Source: Arabidopsis thaliana (taxonomy: Eukaryota > Streptophyta > Magnoliopsida > Brassicales > Brassicaceae). Taken from it: a stretch of 64,000 bases of DNA. Both the position numbers and the translations under genes were made by a program. Under the pieces are notes generated by a model. The model did no database searches. It was not told the DNA's origin and was given only the letters and a program-made list of their open reading frames with translations. Shown here one piece after another: positions 12,671 to 24,858 of this stretch; the stretch's first letter is position 1; each line of letters starts with the position of its first letter. The DNA is taken from the NCBI RefSeq assembly GCF_000001735.4, contig NC_003075.7, positions 12,525,001 through 12,589,000 on the forward strand, written 5' to 3'.

Positions 12671-14387
12671 ATGGGAACAAGAGCAGAACGCAAGGAAGAT
12701 TTTGTTGGTGGGTTTGGATTTGGTGTTGTAGAAAATTCGCATAAAGACGTTATGGTGCTACCTCATCATCACTATTATCCATCATATTCATCACCTTCCT
12801 CTTCTTCTTTGTGTTACTGTTCTGCTGGTGTTAGCGATCCCATGTTCTCTGTTTCTAGCAATCAGGCTTACACTTCTTCTCACAGTGGTATGTTCACACC
12901 CGCCGGTTCTGGTTCTGCTGCTGTGACTGTAGCAGATCCTTTTTTCTCCTTGAGCTCTTCAGGTTTCAAGTTCTCACCTTTTTGTTGACTTCTGAGCTAT
13001 GAAAAAATTGAATTTTGTTGTTATGTGTTGGTTTTGATGTGATTTTGGTGGATAAAATCCAGGGGAAATGAGAAGAAGTATGAACGAAGATGCTGGTGCA
13101 GCTTTCAGCGAAGCTCAATGGCATGAGCTTGAGAGGCAGAGGAATATATACAAGTACATGATGGCTTCTGTTCCTGTTCCTCCAGAGCTTCTCACACCCT
13201 TTCCCAAGAACCACCAATCAAACACTAACCCGGATGGTAAGATCTCCCTAGCCTCTCACTTAAACGTTTCCCATTTTTGTCAATTTGTCTTGGTTTCATG
13301 TGTTCTTGATCTCTTGTTATCATGTTTGATGCAACTAAAAGCCATTATGATGGTATTAGAATGTCAAGTTTTTTACCAGTGTTACCTCTTAGTGGATACA
13401 TATAGGAGTGGAATGTTTAGTATTTATGCTGATTACAAGAATCTGCCGTTGTCTATGTGGATGACAGTAACTGTGGCAGTGGCGACAGGAGGCTCATTGC
13501 AGCTGGGGATTGCTTCAAGCGCAAGCAATAACACGGCTGATCTGGAGCCATGGAGGTGCAAGAGAACAGATGGGAAGAAATGGAGGTGCTCTAGAAACGT
13601 GATTCCTGATCAGAAATACTGTGAGAGACACACACACAAGAGCCGTCCTCGTTCAAGAAAGCATGTGGAATCATCTCACCAATCATCTCACCACAATGAC
13701 ATTCGTACGGCTAAGAATGATACTAGCCAGCTTGTGAGAACTTATCCTCAGTTTTACGGACAACCTATAAGCCAGATCCCTGTGCTTTCTACTCTTCCGT
13801 CTGCCTCCTCTCCATATGATCACCACAGGTGCTTTTACTTACATTCTTGTAGTCAAAGTATTCAAATCCTTCCCCTTTGAAATCATTTGAAAGACTGAAA
13901 CTTAGTGGTTGATATGTGAAGAGGACTGAGGTGGTTTACGAAAGAAGATGATGCCATTGGAACCTTAAACCCGGAGACTCAAGAAGCTGTCCAGCTGAAA
14001 GTTGGATCAAGCAGAGAGCTCAAACGGGGATTCGATTATGATCTGAATTTCAGGCAGAAAGAGCCAATAGTAGACCAGAGCTTTGGAGCATTGCAGGGTC
14101 TATTAAGTCTAAACCAGACACCACAACATAACCAAGAAACAAGACAGTTTGTTGTAGAAGGAAAGCAAGATGAAGCGATGGGAAGCTCTCTGACACTCTC
14201 AATGGCTGGAGGAGGCATGGAGGAAACAGAGGGAACAAACCAGCATCAGTGGGTTAGCCATGAAGGTCCATCATGGCTCTATTCAACAACACCAGGTGGA
14301 CCATTGGCTGAAGCACTGTGTCTCGGTGTCTCCAACAACCCAAGTTCTAGTACTACTACTAGTAGCTGCAGCAGAAGCTCAAGCTAA
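12671..14387 (+). CDS. GRF8: Growth-regulating factor (QLQ + WRC transcription factor), about 430 aa
   Basis: Exons: 12671..12962, 13063..13236, 13468..13828 and 13922..14387, ending in TAA. Exon 2 encodes the QLQ-type domain ([27 protein letters not shown]), which in this family binds GIF co-activators. Exon 3 encodes the WRC domain ([15 protein letters not shown], then a Cys-x9-Cys-x2-His arrangement ending in KYCERH and a basic RPRSRKH), which gives DNA binding and nuclear import. Exon 4 has the C-terminal GGPLAEAL motif found in several GRFs. GRFs promote cell proliferation in leaves and other organs. The acceptor of exon 3 is uncertain: 13468, 13480 and 13489 are all AG-preceded and in the same frame. 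Intron 2 is stop-free and a multiple of three, so a longer isoform is possible. A miR396 site lies in exon 3. Confidence 0.9.
13649..13670 (+). promoter_or_regulatory. miR396 target site in the GRF8 WRC exon
   Basis: The sequence TCGTTCAAGAAAGC-A-TGTGGAA pairs with miR396 (recalled as UUCCACAGCUUUCUUGAACUG) along nearly its full length, with one bulged base near 13663. This bulged site at the end of the WRC coding region is the known arrangement in GRF genes. Confidence 0.9.
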
Positions 14388-14870
14388 ACAAATGGCGCTC
14401 GAGTTCCGGTTTAGTGATTAGAAACCATCGTTGTTAGTGTTTTGTTTGAAAAACTGAGACCTTTTAGCTTTCTGTTGGTGTTTTACGGTTGGATTTTGCA
14501 GTAGACTGCTCTTATGAATGGAAAATTGTTTGAGACAACGCTTTACTTTCACTGCTGGATTAGTGAAAAGTCAGAATAATCACTTTTGCTAAACATTTGA
14601 CTAATTATTTCAAGAGTTGACCAGACCGACAGGTCCAAGTATTGCCAACGGGAAGCTTCTGTGATTTTGCAGGATACGTGACGTCGGCAATGACGCGTGC
14701 GAAGAACAAATTAAAAAGCATATATCCCCTTAAAGCGACTTCGCAGCAAAACCTCTTGTCTCGTTTATCTATATAAAGAAAATTTAGTAGCAAACTTCTC
14801 GATTCCTTGATTCGTGGGAAAAAGAAAGTCTAGATTTTTGTGGATTTTGATTTTGTGATTCCGTGATTGT
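14388..14870. other. Intergenic: GRF8 3' region and CGI-58 promoter
   Basis: 483 bp. The right half is a promoter: TGACG-type motifs near 14680-14695 and a TATATAAA at 14770, 101 bp before the next ATG. No separate gene. Confidence 0.6.
14770..14777 (+). promoter_or_regulatory. TATA box of the CGI-58 gene
   Basis: A perfect TATATAAA 101 bp upstream of the start codon at 14871. Called from consensus and spacing. Confidence 0.6.
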
Positions 14871-17210
14871 ATGAACTTGAGCCGTTTTGCTTCGAGATTA
14901 AGAATGGCGGAAGAAATCTCAAAGACGAAGGTGGGATCTTCTTCTACTGCTTCGGTGGCTGATTCATCTGCTGCTGCGTCGGCTGCAACGAATGCGGCCA
15001 AATCAAGATGGAAAATTTTGTGGCCTAATTCGCTCCGGTGGATTCCTACGTCCACCGATTACATCATCGCCGCCGAGAAACGTCTTCTCTCCATCCTCAA
15101 GTAGATCTTTCTCTCTCAAGCACACATTTTTATTCTCAATTAGGGATATAACTCTCAGTTGGATTGATTGTTGACATAAATGAATTTGAAATTCTGTAAT
15201 TTGGGTTTAGCCCTGTTTCTGGGTCATTGTTTCTTAGAGGACGAAATGTAAAAGGAGAGTTTTTTAGGTTCTATATTAGGGATACGCTGCTTATTAGCTC
15301 TTTTGGGATGATTACTCTTCAGGACGCCTTATGTACAAGAGCAAGTCAGTATTGGTTCAGGACCACCAGGTTCTAAAATCAGGTGGTTTAGGTCTACGAG
15401 CAATGAGTCACGTTACATCAACACTGTTACATTTGATGCCAAGGAGGGAGCTCCTACACTCGTCATGGTTCATGGTTATGGTGCTTCTCAAGGGTTTTTC
15501 TTCCGTAATTTTGATGCTCTTGCCAGTCGATTTAGAGTGATCGCTATTGATCAACTTGGGTAAGCAACTTTGGTATCATTCAACTTGTCTTCCTCAACTG
15601 TATTAGTCACAATATGGCCTTTTGGTTGCTTCAAGTGTTAAAGATTTCATGCTGTTGCCATCACTTGATTTTAATGTCTTAAAAATCGAAGACAGGATAT
15701 TGCTGCCCATTTTAAACTACTTGTATACATTGTGAATGTATAATAAGGTAGTTCTCTCTTTTTCTTCGTAGGTGGGGTGGTTCAAGTAGGCCTGATTTTA
15801 CATGTAGAAGCACAGAAGGTATTTATTCCCTCTACTGTTAATGAATCGTGGCTAAACTTTCATTGGTACCCTCTCAGTCTCTTAATGGCTTGTATATGAG
15901 TTGATATACCAGTAATGAAACTGCATTGTTCCTTCTTTAATTGTGCAGAAACTGAGGCATGGTTTATCGACTCCTTTGAGGAATGGCGTAAAGCCCAGAA
16001 TCTCAGTAACTTTATTCTATTAGGACATTCTTTTGGAGGCTATGTTGCTGCTAAATACGCGCTTAAGGTGAATTCTCATATTTGGTATAACTAAATTAGT
16101 AAGTGGTGACAGTTTTTGATTATTATGATATCTGACTTTTCATTGGGCATATCTCTGGATCTTTCAGCATCCTGAACATGTTCAACACTTAATTCTGGTG
16201 GGATCTGCTGGGTTCTCAGCAGAAGCAGATGCCAAATCAGAATGGCTCACTAAATTTAGAGCAACATGGAAAGGTGCAGTCCTAAATCATTTATGGGAGT
16301 CAAATTTCACTCCTCAGAAGCTGGTTAGGTATGCTCATATAATCATTTCCCATTCACCAATAGGTTGATTAGATAGATACTCATTTCGTTGATACAAATT
16401 TATGGCACTCAATTGAGCATGGGAACACTTATTCGATGAAATTAGTTGGCAGGAGTAATATATTCACTATATTTCTGTAAATGTGCTTTGTGTGCAGAGG
16501 ATTAGGTCCTTGGGGTCCAGGTCTTGTAAATCGGTATACAACTGCAAGATTTGGTGCACATTCGGAGGGAACTGGGCTAACAGAAGAGGAAGCCAAATTG
16601 CTAACCGGTAAGTAATTGTTTCTTTAAGTTCCATAGAAGTTATGGAGAGTGATAATGCAATCGCTGATAGTGATGGTTCGTTTTGCAATGTAGATTATGT
16701 GTACCATACTTTGGCTGCAAAGGCTAGTGGAGAGTTATGCTTGAAATACATCTTCTCATTTGGAGCATTTGCTAGGAAGCCCCTCTTACAAAGGTATGTC
16801 CACCAAAAACATTGCTGATAAAGTTTCTGCATACTCACACTCGATGACTCCTCTTTTGTGTGCAGTGCATCAGAGTGGAAAGTGCCAACAACGTTTATCT
16901 ATGGAATGAATGATTGGATGAACTATCAAGGTGCGGTGGAAGCGAGGAAATCCATGAAGGTCCCTTGCGAAATCATTCGGGTTCCACAGGTAAATCTCTA
17001 AACACATTCATTTGTTTTCTCATTTAAGAGGTGAATATAGAGAAGAAGATGACGCTTACAAGAGATTTTGTTTGATCGCAGGGTGGTCATTTTGTGTTCA
17101 TAGACAACCCAATTGGTTTTCATTCTGCAGTGCTTTATGCTTGCCGCAAGTTTATATCTCAAGACTCCTCTCATGATCAACAACTCCTAGATGGTCTACG
17201 ATTGGTTTAG
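14871..17210 (+). CDS. CGI-58: CGI-58/ABHD5 homologue, alpha/beta hydrolase and lysophospholipid acyltransferase, 418 aa
   Basis: Nine exons: 14871..15100, 15323..15559, 15772..15818, 15949..16067, 16168..16328, 16498..16607, 16694..16793, 16866..16989 and 17082..17210. They sum to 419 codons with the stop. The fold is alpha/beta hydrolase: an HGYGASQG oxyanion loop at about residue 127, nucleophile elbow GHSFG (Ser about 199) and a C-terminal HFVFID matching the HX4D acyltransferase motif (His about 379, Asp about 384). Human CGI-58 lacks the serine, so the plant protein keeps both lipase and acyltransferase signatures. The family controls neutral lipid turnover; the Arabidopsis protein is known to affect lipid droplets in leaves and to act with PXA1 at peroxisomes. 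The Ala/Ser-rich N-terminus before residue 45 is low-complexity. Confidence 0.95.
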
Positions 17211-18205
17211 TCATAGTATCTTGTTCCTTTTACCTTCCAAATTTATTCTATATGTGTATACAAGTATATATGAAAAAGAACATAAAAAAGAATTACTTTC
17301 TTTATTTGAATATTCGGTTGTGTATTGGAGTTTCAAGTCCTCTTTCCATGTCTAAAAGTTCTATTTGTAACGTTCTTGATTTCACTCTAAAACCTCTTAA
17401 AGTGTTTCAAATGTGATCTCATTATCGACATCCAAGTTGTAATCTTTCACAATCCACAATAATCTTTTATCTCATTTTTTACATTTTACATATGAAACAA
17501 AATTATATGTGCTTGAAATGGGGACCACTAGGTCTGGTAAATTCTTATTGTTTTAGACTTTTAGTCATCAACATAAGGTTAACTTTCCTTGTACAGCAAG
17601 GAAATAGTGTATTTACCGTAGCGGGAAGGGTAAAGAGAGGTTACAATTTGGCATCATTCTTATTTTAGTAGAGAGACCTGGACTTGGTGGTCGAAACATT
17701 TCCAATGGCCATGCCGACATGTTCTCTCTCAGACAGCTCAATCAGCTGAAAACTTGAGGAAGAAGAAACTAGAGAGGGTTTTTTGACCTGATTATTTATT
17801 TTGGCTGACTCATTCTTCTCACATCCCAACAAATTTTCGTTGATATCTGTCTCTGTCTTCATTTCCGACATGGAATTTGTTCAACATCAATTCTTTTCTT
17901 TAGCTTTATGATCCCTCACAAATAAATAATGTCCCTCTCTCAATTTGCAGCAAACCGCTGACGATCAAAAGGTGAGCCAAGTCTTTTACATGTCGATAAT
18001 TAGGTTTGGTCAATGAAATGTTTGAATGTTTCATTCTTGGTTTCTGATACGATGAGAAGAAGTTTGGTTTCAACACATTTTTTTGTTGTTGTTGTGATAT
18101 CTAAATTCTGATCATTTCAATTTGATCAAATGATCATCAACTGATTTAAGCATCCTTAAATGGGTTTGGATTTGCACAATAGAGAAATATAGAAAGCAAG
18201 GAAAG
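17211..18205. other. Intergenic between CGI-58 and the kinesin
   Basis: 995 bp with the 3' trailer of CGI-58, a possible small minus-strand ORF at 17665..17871 and the kinesin 5' leader. No repeats of note. Confidence 0.6.
17665..17871 (-). CDS. Possible small protein, 68 aa, unrecognised
   Basis: An intact ATG-to-stop frame on the minus strand, divergent from the kinesin. The product is hydrophilic and Ser/Lys/Glu-rich with a polar run SSSSSF and no signal peptide or membrane segment. Codon composition looks more coding-like than the flanking AT-rich DNA, and an A-rich leader precedes the ATG. I do not recognise a family. It could be a real small gene or a chance frame. Confidence 0.35.
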   Translation of the reverse strand: MSEMKTETDINENLLGCEKNESAKINNQVKKPSLVSSSSSFQLIELSEREHVGMAIGNVSTTKSRSLY

Positions 18206-21200
18206 ATGGGCGGAGAAGAGAAGATATTGGTGTCGGTGAGGGTTAGGCCGCTAAACGAGAAAGAGAAGACGAGGAACGATAGATGCGATTGGGAATGTAT
18301 CAACGACACCACAATCATCTGCAAATTCCATAATTTGCCTGATAAGTCTTCCTACACATTTGGTAAGAATTTGAATTGCATCTCTTTCTAACCATTTTGA
18401 TTTGAGGTATACTATTATATGAATCATTTAAAAATGTGTTATAGACAAGGTATTTGGATTCGAATGCCCCACGAAGCAAGTTTACGATGATGGAGCAAAA
18501 GAAGTTGCACTTTGTGTCCTCTCCGGAATTAACTGTAAGAAATAGGTAGGTTTGTTGCATCTCTCCTTATGATCAATCATTTTGATAAATACTATTCTTG
18601 TGTTGCAGCGAGCATTTTCGCGTATGGACAGACAAGTAGTGGGAAAACGTACACCATGAGTGGAATCACTGAATTTGCAATGGACGATATATTTGCTTAC
18701 ATTGACAAGGTTACATACATGAACCTAACTTTTTGTTTTCTGCCATGTATCTAAATTTCTGTCTCTGAGAGATCCTCTGTTGTTTCCTTTAGCATAAACA
18801 AGAAAGAAAATTCACTCTAAAATTCTCAGCCATGGAAATCTACAATGAAGCTGTAAGGGATCTCCTTTGTGAAGATAGTAGCACTCCACTTAGGCTTTTA
18901 GATGATCCAGAGGTCAGCTTAACTTCTTTATCACGCCATTAATAACACTCTAATCATCATTAGCTACTAAATTGATTACTGATATTACTATTTGCAACTT
19001 TGATAGAGAGGAACGGTCGTTGAGAAACTTAGAGAGGAGACTCTCAGAGACAGGAGTCATCTTGAGGAACTTCTTTCTATATGCGAGAGTACTTGAGCAA
19101 AACTTATTTCTTCTTTCTTTCTTCATAATTTAGTTATTACCAACAACTAGGTATATATTGAATTTGTGGATTTTTTTGCAGCTCAGAGGAAGATTGGAGA
19201 GACATCTTTAAATGAGATTAGCTCCAGATCTCATCAGATTCTCCGACTGGTACTCACTTTCATATCTTTTTTTTTTCCCCCTTTTTGCATTCTTGATGAA
19301 AGTTTTTGTTCATGCAGACAATTGAAAGCTCGAGTCAACAATTTTCTCCAGAGAGCTCAGCGACTCTTGCAGCATCAGTGTGCTTTGTTGATCTAGCTGG
19401 AAGTGAACGTGCTTCTCAGACATTATCTGCTGGTTCAAGACTCAAAGAAGGTTGTCACATTAATCGGAGTTTACTTACTCTCGGTACTGTCATCCGGAAA
19501 CTAAGGTCACTTTTGCACCAATTTAGTAATTCTTTGCTAGGTCTCATATCACTTCATCTTTGAGCTGATATGAGTCTTTTATTGAAATTACTACAGCAAA
19601 GGGAAAAATGGACATATACCATATAGAGACTCAAAGCTAACTCGTATACTTCAGAACTCATTGGGTGGAAACGCAAGAACGGCTATCATCTGTACAATGA
19701 GCCCTGCACGTAGTCATCTCGAACAATCAAGAAACACTCTTCTCTTTGCAACTTGTGCTAAAGAGGTGACCACAAATGCTCAAGTCAATTTGGTTGTGTC
19801 TGAGAAAGCTTTGGTGAAGCAACTGCAGCGGGAACTGGCGAGAATGGAGAATGAGTTGAAGAATCTTGGACCTGCTTCTGCTTCTTCAACCTCTGATTTC
19901 TACGCGTTAATGCTCAAACAGAAAGAAGAGTTGATTGCAAAGATGGAGGAACAAATCCATGAACTTAAATGGCAAAGAGATGTAGCTCAATCTCGGGTCG
20001 AGAATTTGCTTAAATCAACAGCGGAAGAGCGGTCATCTTCAAGTTCAATGGATAGCAGAAGAAGAAGAATAAGCTACGATTCAACGGATTTTGATGAGCC
20101 TCGAATGCTAAATAACTTGGGGAAGAGTAACTTGTACTCTCCTGATGAGGATGGTTTCCTGCTGGATGATACTACCCCTCAATTTCCGGGGCATAACCTA
20201 CATGATAAATGGGAGGAGATGGCTCAAAGCACCACCCAAGAACCAGAAGATGCTTGCAAAGAAGTTAGATGCATTGAAGTAAACAGTGGAGAAGCAGAAA
20301 GAGTTCAAATCCAAGACTCACTAGATGACATTGTTGAAAAGAAGGAATATGAACAAAACTATGAGTCCCAAAAGGATGATGCTGATTCATCTATAAAAAA
20401 CATAGATATGGAGTTGAGTTTATATACTAAACCTGAAGCTGAAGATGGGGTAAGTGTAAAGAAATTAATAGAAGACGTCCAAGAGACTGAGCAATCTGTG
20501 GAGAAACAAAAGCAATCTCCAAAGAAAGAAGAAATGGAACAGTATTTGTCTAGAGATATGTCAGAGCAAGTAACGAAGTCACTCCCTGAAGAAGAGCAAT
20601 GTGTACAAGAATATGGAGCCTATGATAAACTTGAAGCTCAAGATGTGCTAACTATAAACAAGTTAGAAGAATCCCAACAGACTGAGCAATCTGTGGAGAA
20701 GGAAGACACAAAAAAGAATTTGTCTTCAAAGAAAGAAGACTTAAAACAGAATTTATCTATGGATCAGTCAGAGCAATTATATAAATCACCTCCAGAGGAT
20801 GAGAAATGTGTAGAGGTGTATGAAGGGTCTGATAAAGACGATAATACATATGAGGCTCTGAAGAAAAAGGTCAAGGAAATGCAGAAGACAATTGAGTACT
20901 TTATGAGTATTCAATCAGCAGAAGAGAAACAATCTCCTTCGTTTAATATTATAGATGATACTTTGAGTCCAGGAGAGTATTTCAAGATGAGAAGAAGCCG
21001 AAGTTGCAGAGAAAATCTCTTGTTTACAAAGGCGGCGGCTGCTGCTGCTAGTAGAGGTTTCATATTCGAGACCACTAACACATCCTTTGATTCAGATATC
21101 ACTGTCTCCATGGACGCACAGAGCATCAAAGATTCTGATACAGAGACTAGCAGTAGCAGCTTCCATGAATTTATGGCAGGACTTAGAGAAAGAACAATGC

Positions 21201-21805
21201 AGCACCATTCCACGCATAGCGACGATACTGATACAAAGACGATGAAGCCAGAAAACACAGATGATGGCGGCGAGAAAACAGAGTTTGAGAGACAACAAAG
21301 CCAAATAATTGAGCTTTGGCAAGTATGTAATGTACCTTTGGTTCACAGAACATACTTTTTCTTGCTCTTCAAAGGCGATCCATCCGACTTTGTTTACATG
21401 GAAGTCGAACTCCGAAGACTATCTTTTCTAAAAGACTCGACCGAGACATCGAGGAAACAAACTGCCAAAGCAGTAACACGCGAGAGGGAATGGTTAGCTA
21501 AGCAAATACCAAACAAGTTTGGAAAGAAGGAAAAAGAAGAAGTTTACAAGAAATGGGGTGTTGAATTGAGCTCAAAACGGAGAAGCCTGCAAGTAACACA
21601 CAAACTATGGAACAACAACACCAAAGACATAGAGCATTGCAAAGAGAGTGCTTCTCTAATAGCTACATTGGTTGGATTCGTTGACTCAACTCTAACACCA
21701 AAGGAAATGTTTGGCCTCAGCTTAACACCTACAACATTCAACATCAAACCCTCCTCTGGCTGGAAATTTTCAAACTCTTTCTCTCGTATTAGCTTCACTG
21801 GATGA
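18206..21805 (+). CDS. Kinesin-7-type motor protein, 1004 aa
   Basis: Eight exons: 18206..18362, 18445..18534, 18609..18709, 18793..18912, 19007..19088, 19182..19249, 19318..19505 and 19597..21805, summing to 1005 codons with the stop. The N-terminal motor starts almost at residue 1 ([11 protein letters not shown]) and has the P-loop GQTSSGKT, switch I NEISSRSH, switch II DLAGSER and the neck-proximal FATCAKEV. Coiled coil follows ([18 protein letters not shown]). The large last exon carries an acidic, Glu/Ser-rich middle with an internal tandem duplication (20429..20833), an Ala run near 21035, and a C-terminal domain ([22 protein letters not shown]) of the type found in the plant NACK/kinesin-7 group. 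An N-terminal motor implies plus-end-directed movement. The individual role is not established from sequence. Confidence 0.93.
20429..20833 (+). repeat. Internal tandem duplication in the kinesin tail (66 + 69 codons)
   Basis: Copy 1 is 20429..20626 and copy 2 is 20627..20833, immediately adjacent and in frame. Shared landmarks, in order, are K-x-EA-x-D, KL-x-E, TEQSVEK, a Lys/Glu block, SEQ, a Pro-Glu-rich segment, C-V and a closing Y...D. The copies have diverged but keep the order and spacing. Confidence 0.85.
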
Positions 21806-22017
21806 TAAATAATGAAAGCAGAAATATTCAGTCTTTGTGTGTATTGTGAAAGATGAGTATGTATTGATTGGAATCAAACTCAATGAACAGAGCCAAAAAA
21901 AAAAAGTCGTATATATAAAGAAAAAAAACTGACTTTGATAAAAGAGAAAACTTTATAGTTTATAGAGTGTAGATTAGATAAAGCTCTGACCTTGGAACGA
22001 TTTTGCCGGAGCTTGCA

Positions 22018-23810
22018 ATGGCGCAACTAATACGACCAATAAGGCAATTGTCGCCGCAATGTAATCACCATTTTCGTAATCTCCGGTATTTGTTTTCGAA
22101 AAAGCTACCGAACCCACCTTCTTCTATCCCCACTCTTCTTCTCTTCTCGTCTTTCTCCACTGAAAGGTCTCCACCTCGTCGGCGAATTCGTCCCGCGCCA
22201 CCGGAAGCTTTAAAGCCTACTGTTATTGTTGCCGAAGAAGATGGTGATAACGATGGTTACGAGTCTGATTCGTTGAGGAGTCGTAACCAGCGGAAGCGTG
22301 ATGCTCGCCGTGCCGTTAAATGGGGTATGGAACTTGCTTCCTTCTCCGGTGATCAGGTTAAGCAGATTCTGAAGTAAGCTTCTCAAAACTTGGAAACATC
22401 ATCTTTTCAAAATCTTCACTTTTATATTTGTGTTGAAGTTTCTGGTTTTAAAGTAATTGACTTTCTCATCTTAGAGCTGCGTCGCTTGGTGAAGAGGTTT
22501 ATGATGCATTGATGCTTGCGAAGGTAAGTCACAATGAGTACATTTTGGACGTTATAGTTACGTTAATCGTAAATTTGGCACAATGCACATAAGGTGTTCG
22601 TTGTTTTGCCGCAGAGACTAGGCTCGGATGTTCGAGAAGGAAAGCGTAGACATTTCAACTATATTGGTGAGAAAAAACATCATTTTTATGTAGATGAACT
22701 ATTATCTGGGATGTTATCTTTGTATTTTACCATGTTTGTAAATTCTTTAGCTAATGTGGTATAACATGCTCTCAGGGAAATTGTTGCGTGAAGTTGAACC
22801 TGATTTGATGGACACTCTGATTAATGCTACAAAGCAGGGTGATCACTCAACGCTGCAGACGCTGATTAGTTCAGCAAAGGATGTCGCAGATGATGTTGGA
22901 GACAGTTATGATGATGATACAGAAACAGAGTCAGAAGATGAAGAGGAGGTAAGTGTAAACTTGTATCTCAATATAAGTATACCATTCATGTTAAGTGATT
23001 TACACAAGAAAGTTGTCTCCTAGATCGCTTAGTTAAATTCCATCTTTAGGATAGTTTCAGTAACTGCATGGGAGATATGATTTTATGGTGAGGGGAAGAT
23101 TTTGTGGTTAATTGCCGAGGATTTAATAAATATAGTGGCCAATAGAGTGGGGGAGAGGACATTCCAGGTTCTTACGAGGAAAAAAGAGCTTCCGCAACCT
23201 CCTTAGGGGAAGAGGAGAGGATCTCTGAACCACAACATTCCCACTTCTGTGCACACTCATGAATAGCCTTTTAACAAGCTACTGATTACATGTCGAGATG
23301 GATGAAGAGAACTGTGTCTGTTGTTTTCGTAGAGTACGTTTAACTTGTTTGGTGTCTAAACTCAACTACTTTTCAGGGGTCTGACGAATATACGGCTATG
23401 GCTGCGAGATGGTTTGATGGCCTAATCAGTCAAAATGTGGAACTTACAAAGGAGGTTTATTCTCTTCAGAGTGTTGATTTCGATAGACAGGTTAGTCAAA
23501 TTAAAATTGAATAAGTCAAGGAGATGTGTATGACTTGTTTATCATGTGTATGGATCTTTGAACCTAGAGGTCTGATTCAAGAAGCATCATATGGTTTAAT
23601 GGATGTAATCTTTATCCCATTGGTTGTTAATAGGAATTGCGTAAACTTGTTCGGAAAGTACAGTTGGTTCATGAGCAAAGAAAAGGCACAACAGAGGAGA
23701 AGCAGAAAGAAGTTGAGGCTGCATTAGTGACTGCTGAAAAGTCTCTGAATCAATTCCTCTGCTCCATGGCGAAACAAGTGCACAGTGAGCAGACTGATTT
23801 GTACTTATGA
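22018..23810 (+). CDS. YjgA/DarP-like (DUF615) organelle-type protein, 306 aa
   Basis: Six exons: 22018..22373, 22475..22523, 22615..22666, 22776..22948, 23377..23490 and 23634..23810, giving 307 codons with the stop. The first 60 residues are Arg/Ser/Pro-rich with few acids, as in a plastid or mitochondrial transit peptide. The body lines up with bacterial YjgA/DarP: a basic helix RNQRKRDARRA (about 88-98), then AKRLGSDVREGKRRHFNYIGKLLREVEP (bacterial counterpart A-x-RIK-x-EGRRRQLQLIGKMLR), and after an acidic insert (DDDTETESEDEEE) a second half WFDGLI...DRQELRKLVR matching the bacterial DRQQLRTLIR region. DarP acts in assembly of the large ribosomal subunit, so a role in organelle ribosome assembly is an inference. 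ATG at 22018 is the first in frame. Confidence 0.85.
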
Positions 23811-24858
23811 ATGATAATGTGTTCTTGACTCTCTATTTGTTTTTTATATATATCAGAACTCCATTCTTTCCCCAGACATCCAAAGGACCATAGTTTTTTA
23901 GGTGAATGTTGTTAATCGAATGATCCTGTACAATAAGTCCATAAGGCATAAGCTTGGCAAATTGAATGATGCTGTTAATTCAGGATAGTAAATTCGTAAT
24001 CATTCTTTCCACTTGACAACAAACATTAATTTACCTAAGTTGACATTTAACTCTTCAATACATGATGTGTGTAACACAAGGGTTTAAGCATACTTTCCTT
24101 AATATCAAAGTCTCTTTCACCTGATATTTATCATCATAAGACCGGAACCGGACCCATTCAAGACGATCGTCTAGCTAGGTTTGGAGGACTAATAGAAGGT
24201 TATGATTAGCTTATCATCAAAAGGTTTAAGTGCAAACATCAGTATAAAGACACATAATCATCAAGCAGACCAATCAATAGATCTTTAGGAGATCTCATAT
24301 AACACTCCGTCTACTTTCCTTTAGTCTTACCTCATTCTTTAAGAAAGTCTCCATATAGATGTTTGTTTGCCTTGTATCTTTTTTATTCTAGATAATATCT
24401 TGTACTTCTTTCCACCTTTGTTTCTGTTATCTTATAGTCCTCTATTTTTATTTTTGTTTCCCTTTCTTTTCCACTCCAAGTTTTTGCATTTCTCGTCATC
24501 TCTCCATCAATGTAATTCTTATCGGACACATCATCCATCATCAAAGCAAAACAAAAACTAATACTATATATCTATAAATACACGAGTCCTTTTCACTTGG
24601 TAGTATTTTATTATGTTGCTTACTAATTTGCGACTATAACACTTATCGTACTTCTACCCTAAAGTTAGTGGCATCTCATATACTTTGCATTTGGATACGG
24701 TTTTGCATGGACTTTAGGCTATTTTCCGCCAAAATTTAAATCAACCCCCAAATAAATTTGGTTAAATTAAATGTTCATCAATGTGCATAATCATAATCAT
24801 GAAACATAAAAATGTTATAGGATAGAAAATATACACCCGGAAATGAGAAACAAAAATA
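23811..24858. other. Intergenic between convergent genes
   Basis: About 1 kb of AT-rich DNA between the 3' ends of the DarP-like gene and the thaumatin-like gene. The open frame at 24367..24561 is pyrimidine-rich and lacks gene features. Nothing else recognised. Confidence 0.6.

Noticed and set aside
13237-13467. Treating the GRF8 intron 2 as coding by default
   Set aside because: Good donor and acceptors exist and the translated segment has no GRF conservation; kept as a possible retained-intron isoform instead.
24367-24561. Phe/Leu-rich open frame
   Set aside because: Arises from a pyrimidine-rich tract and lies between two 3' ends; no promoter or family match.
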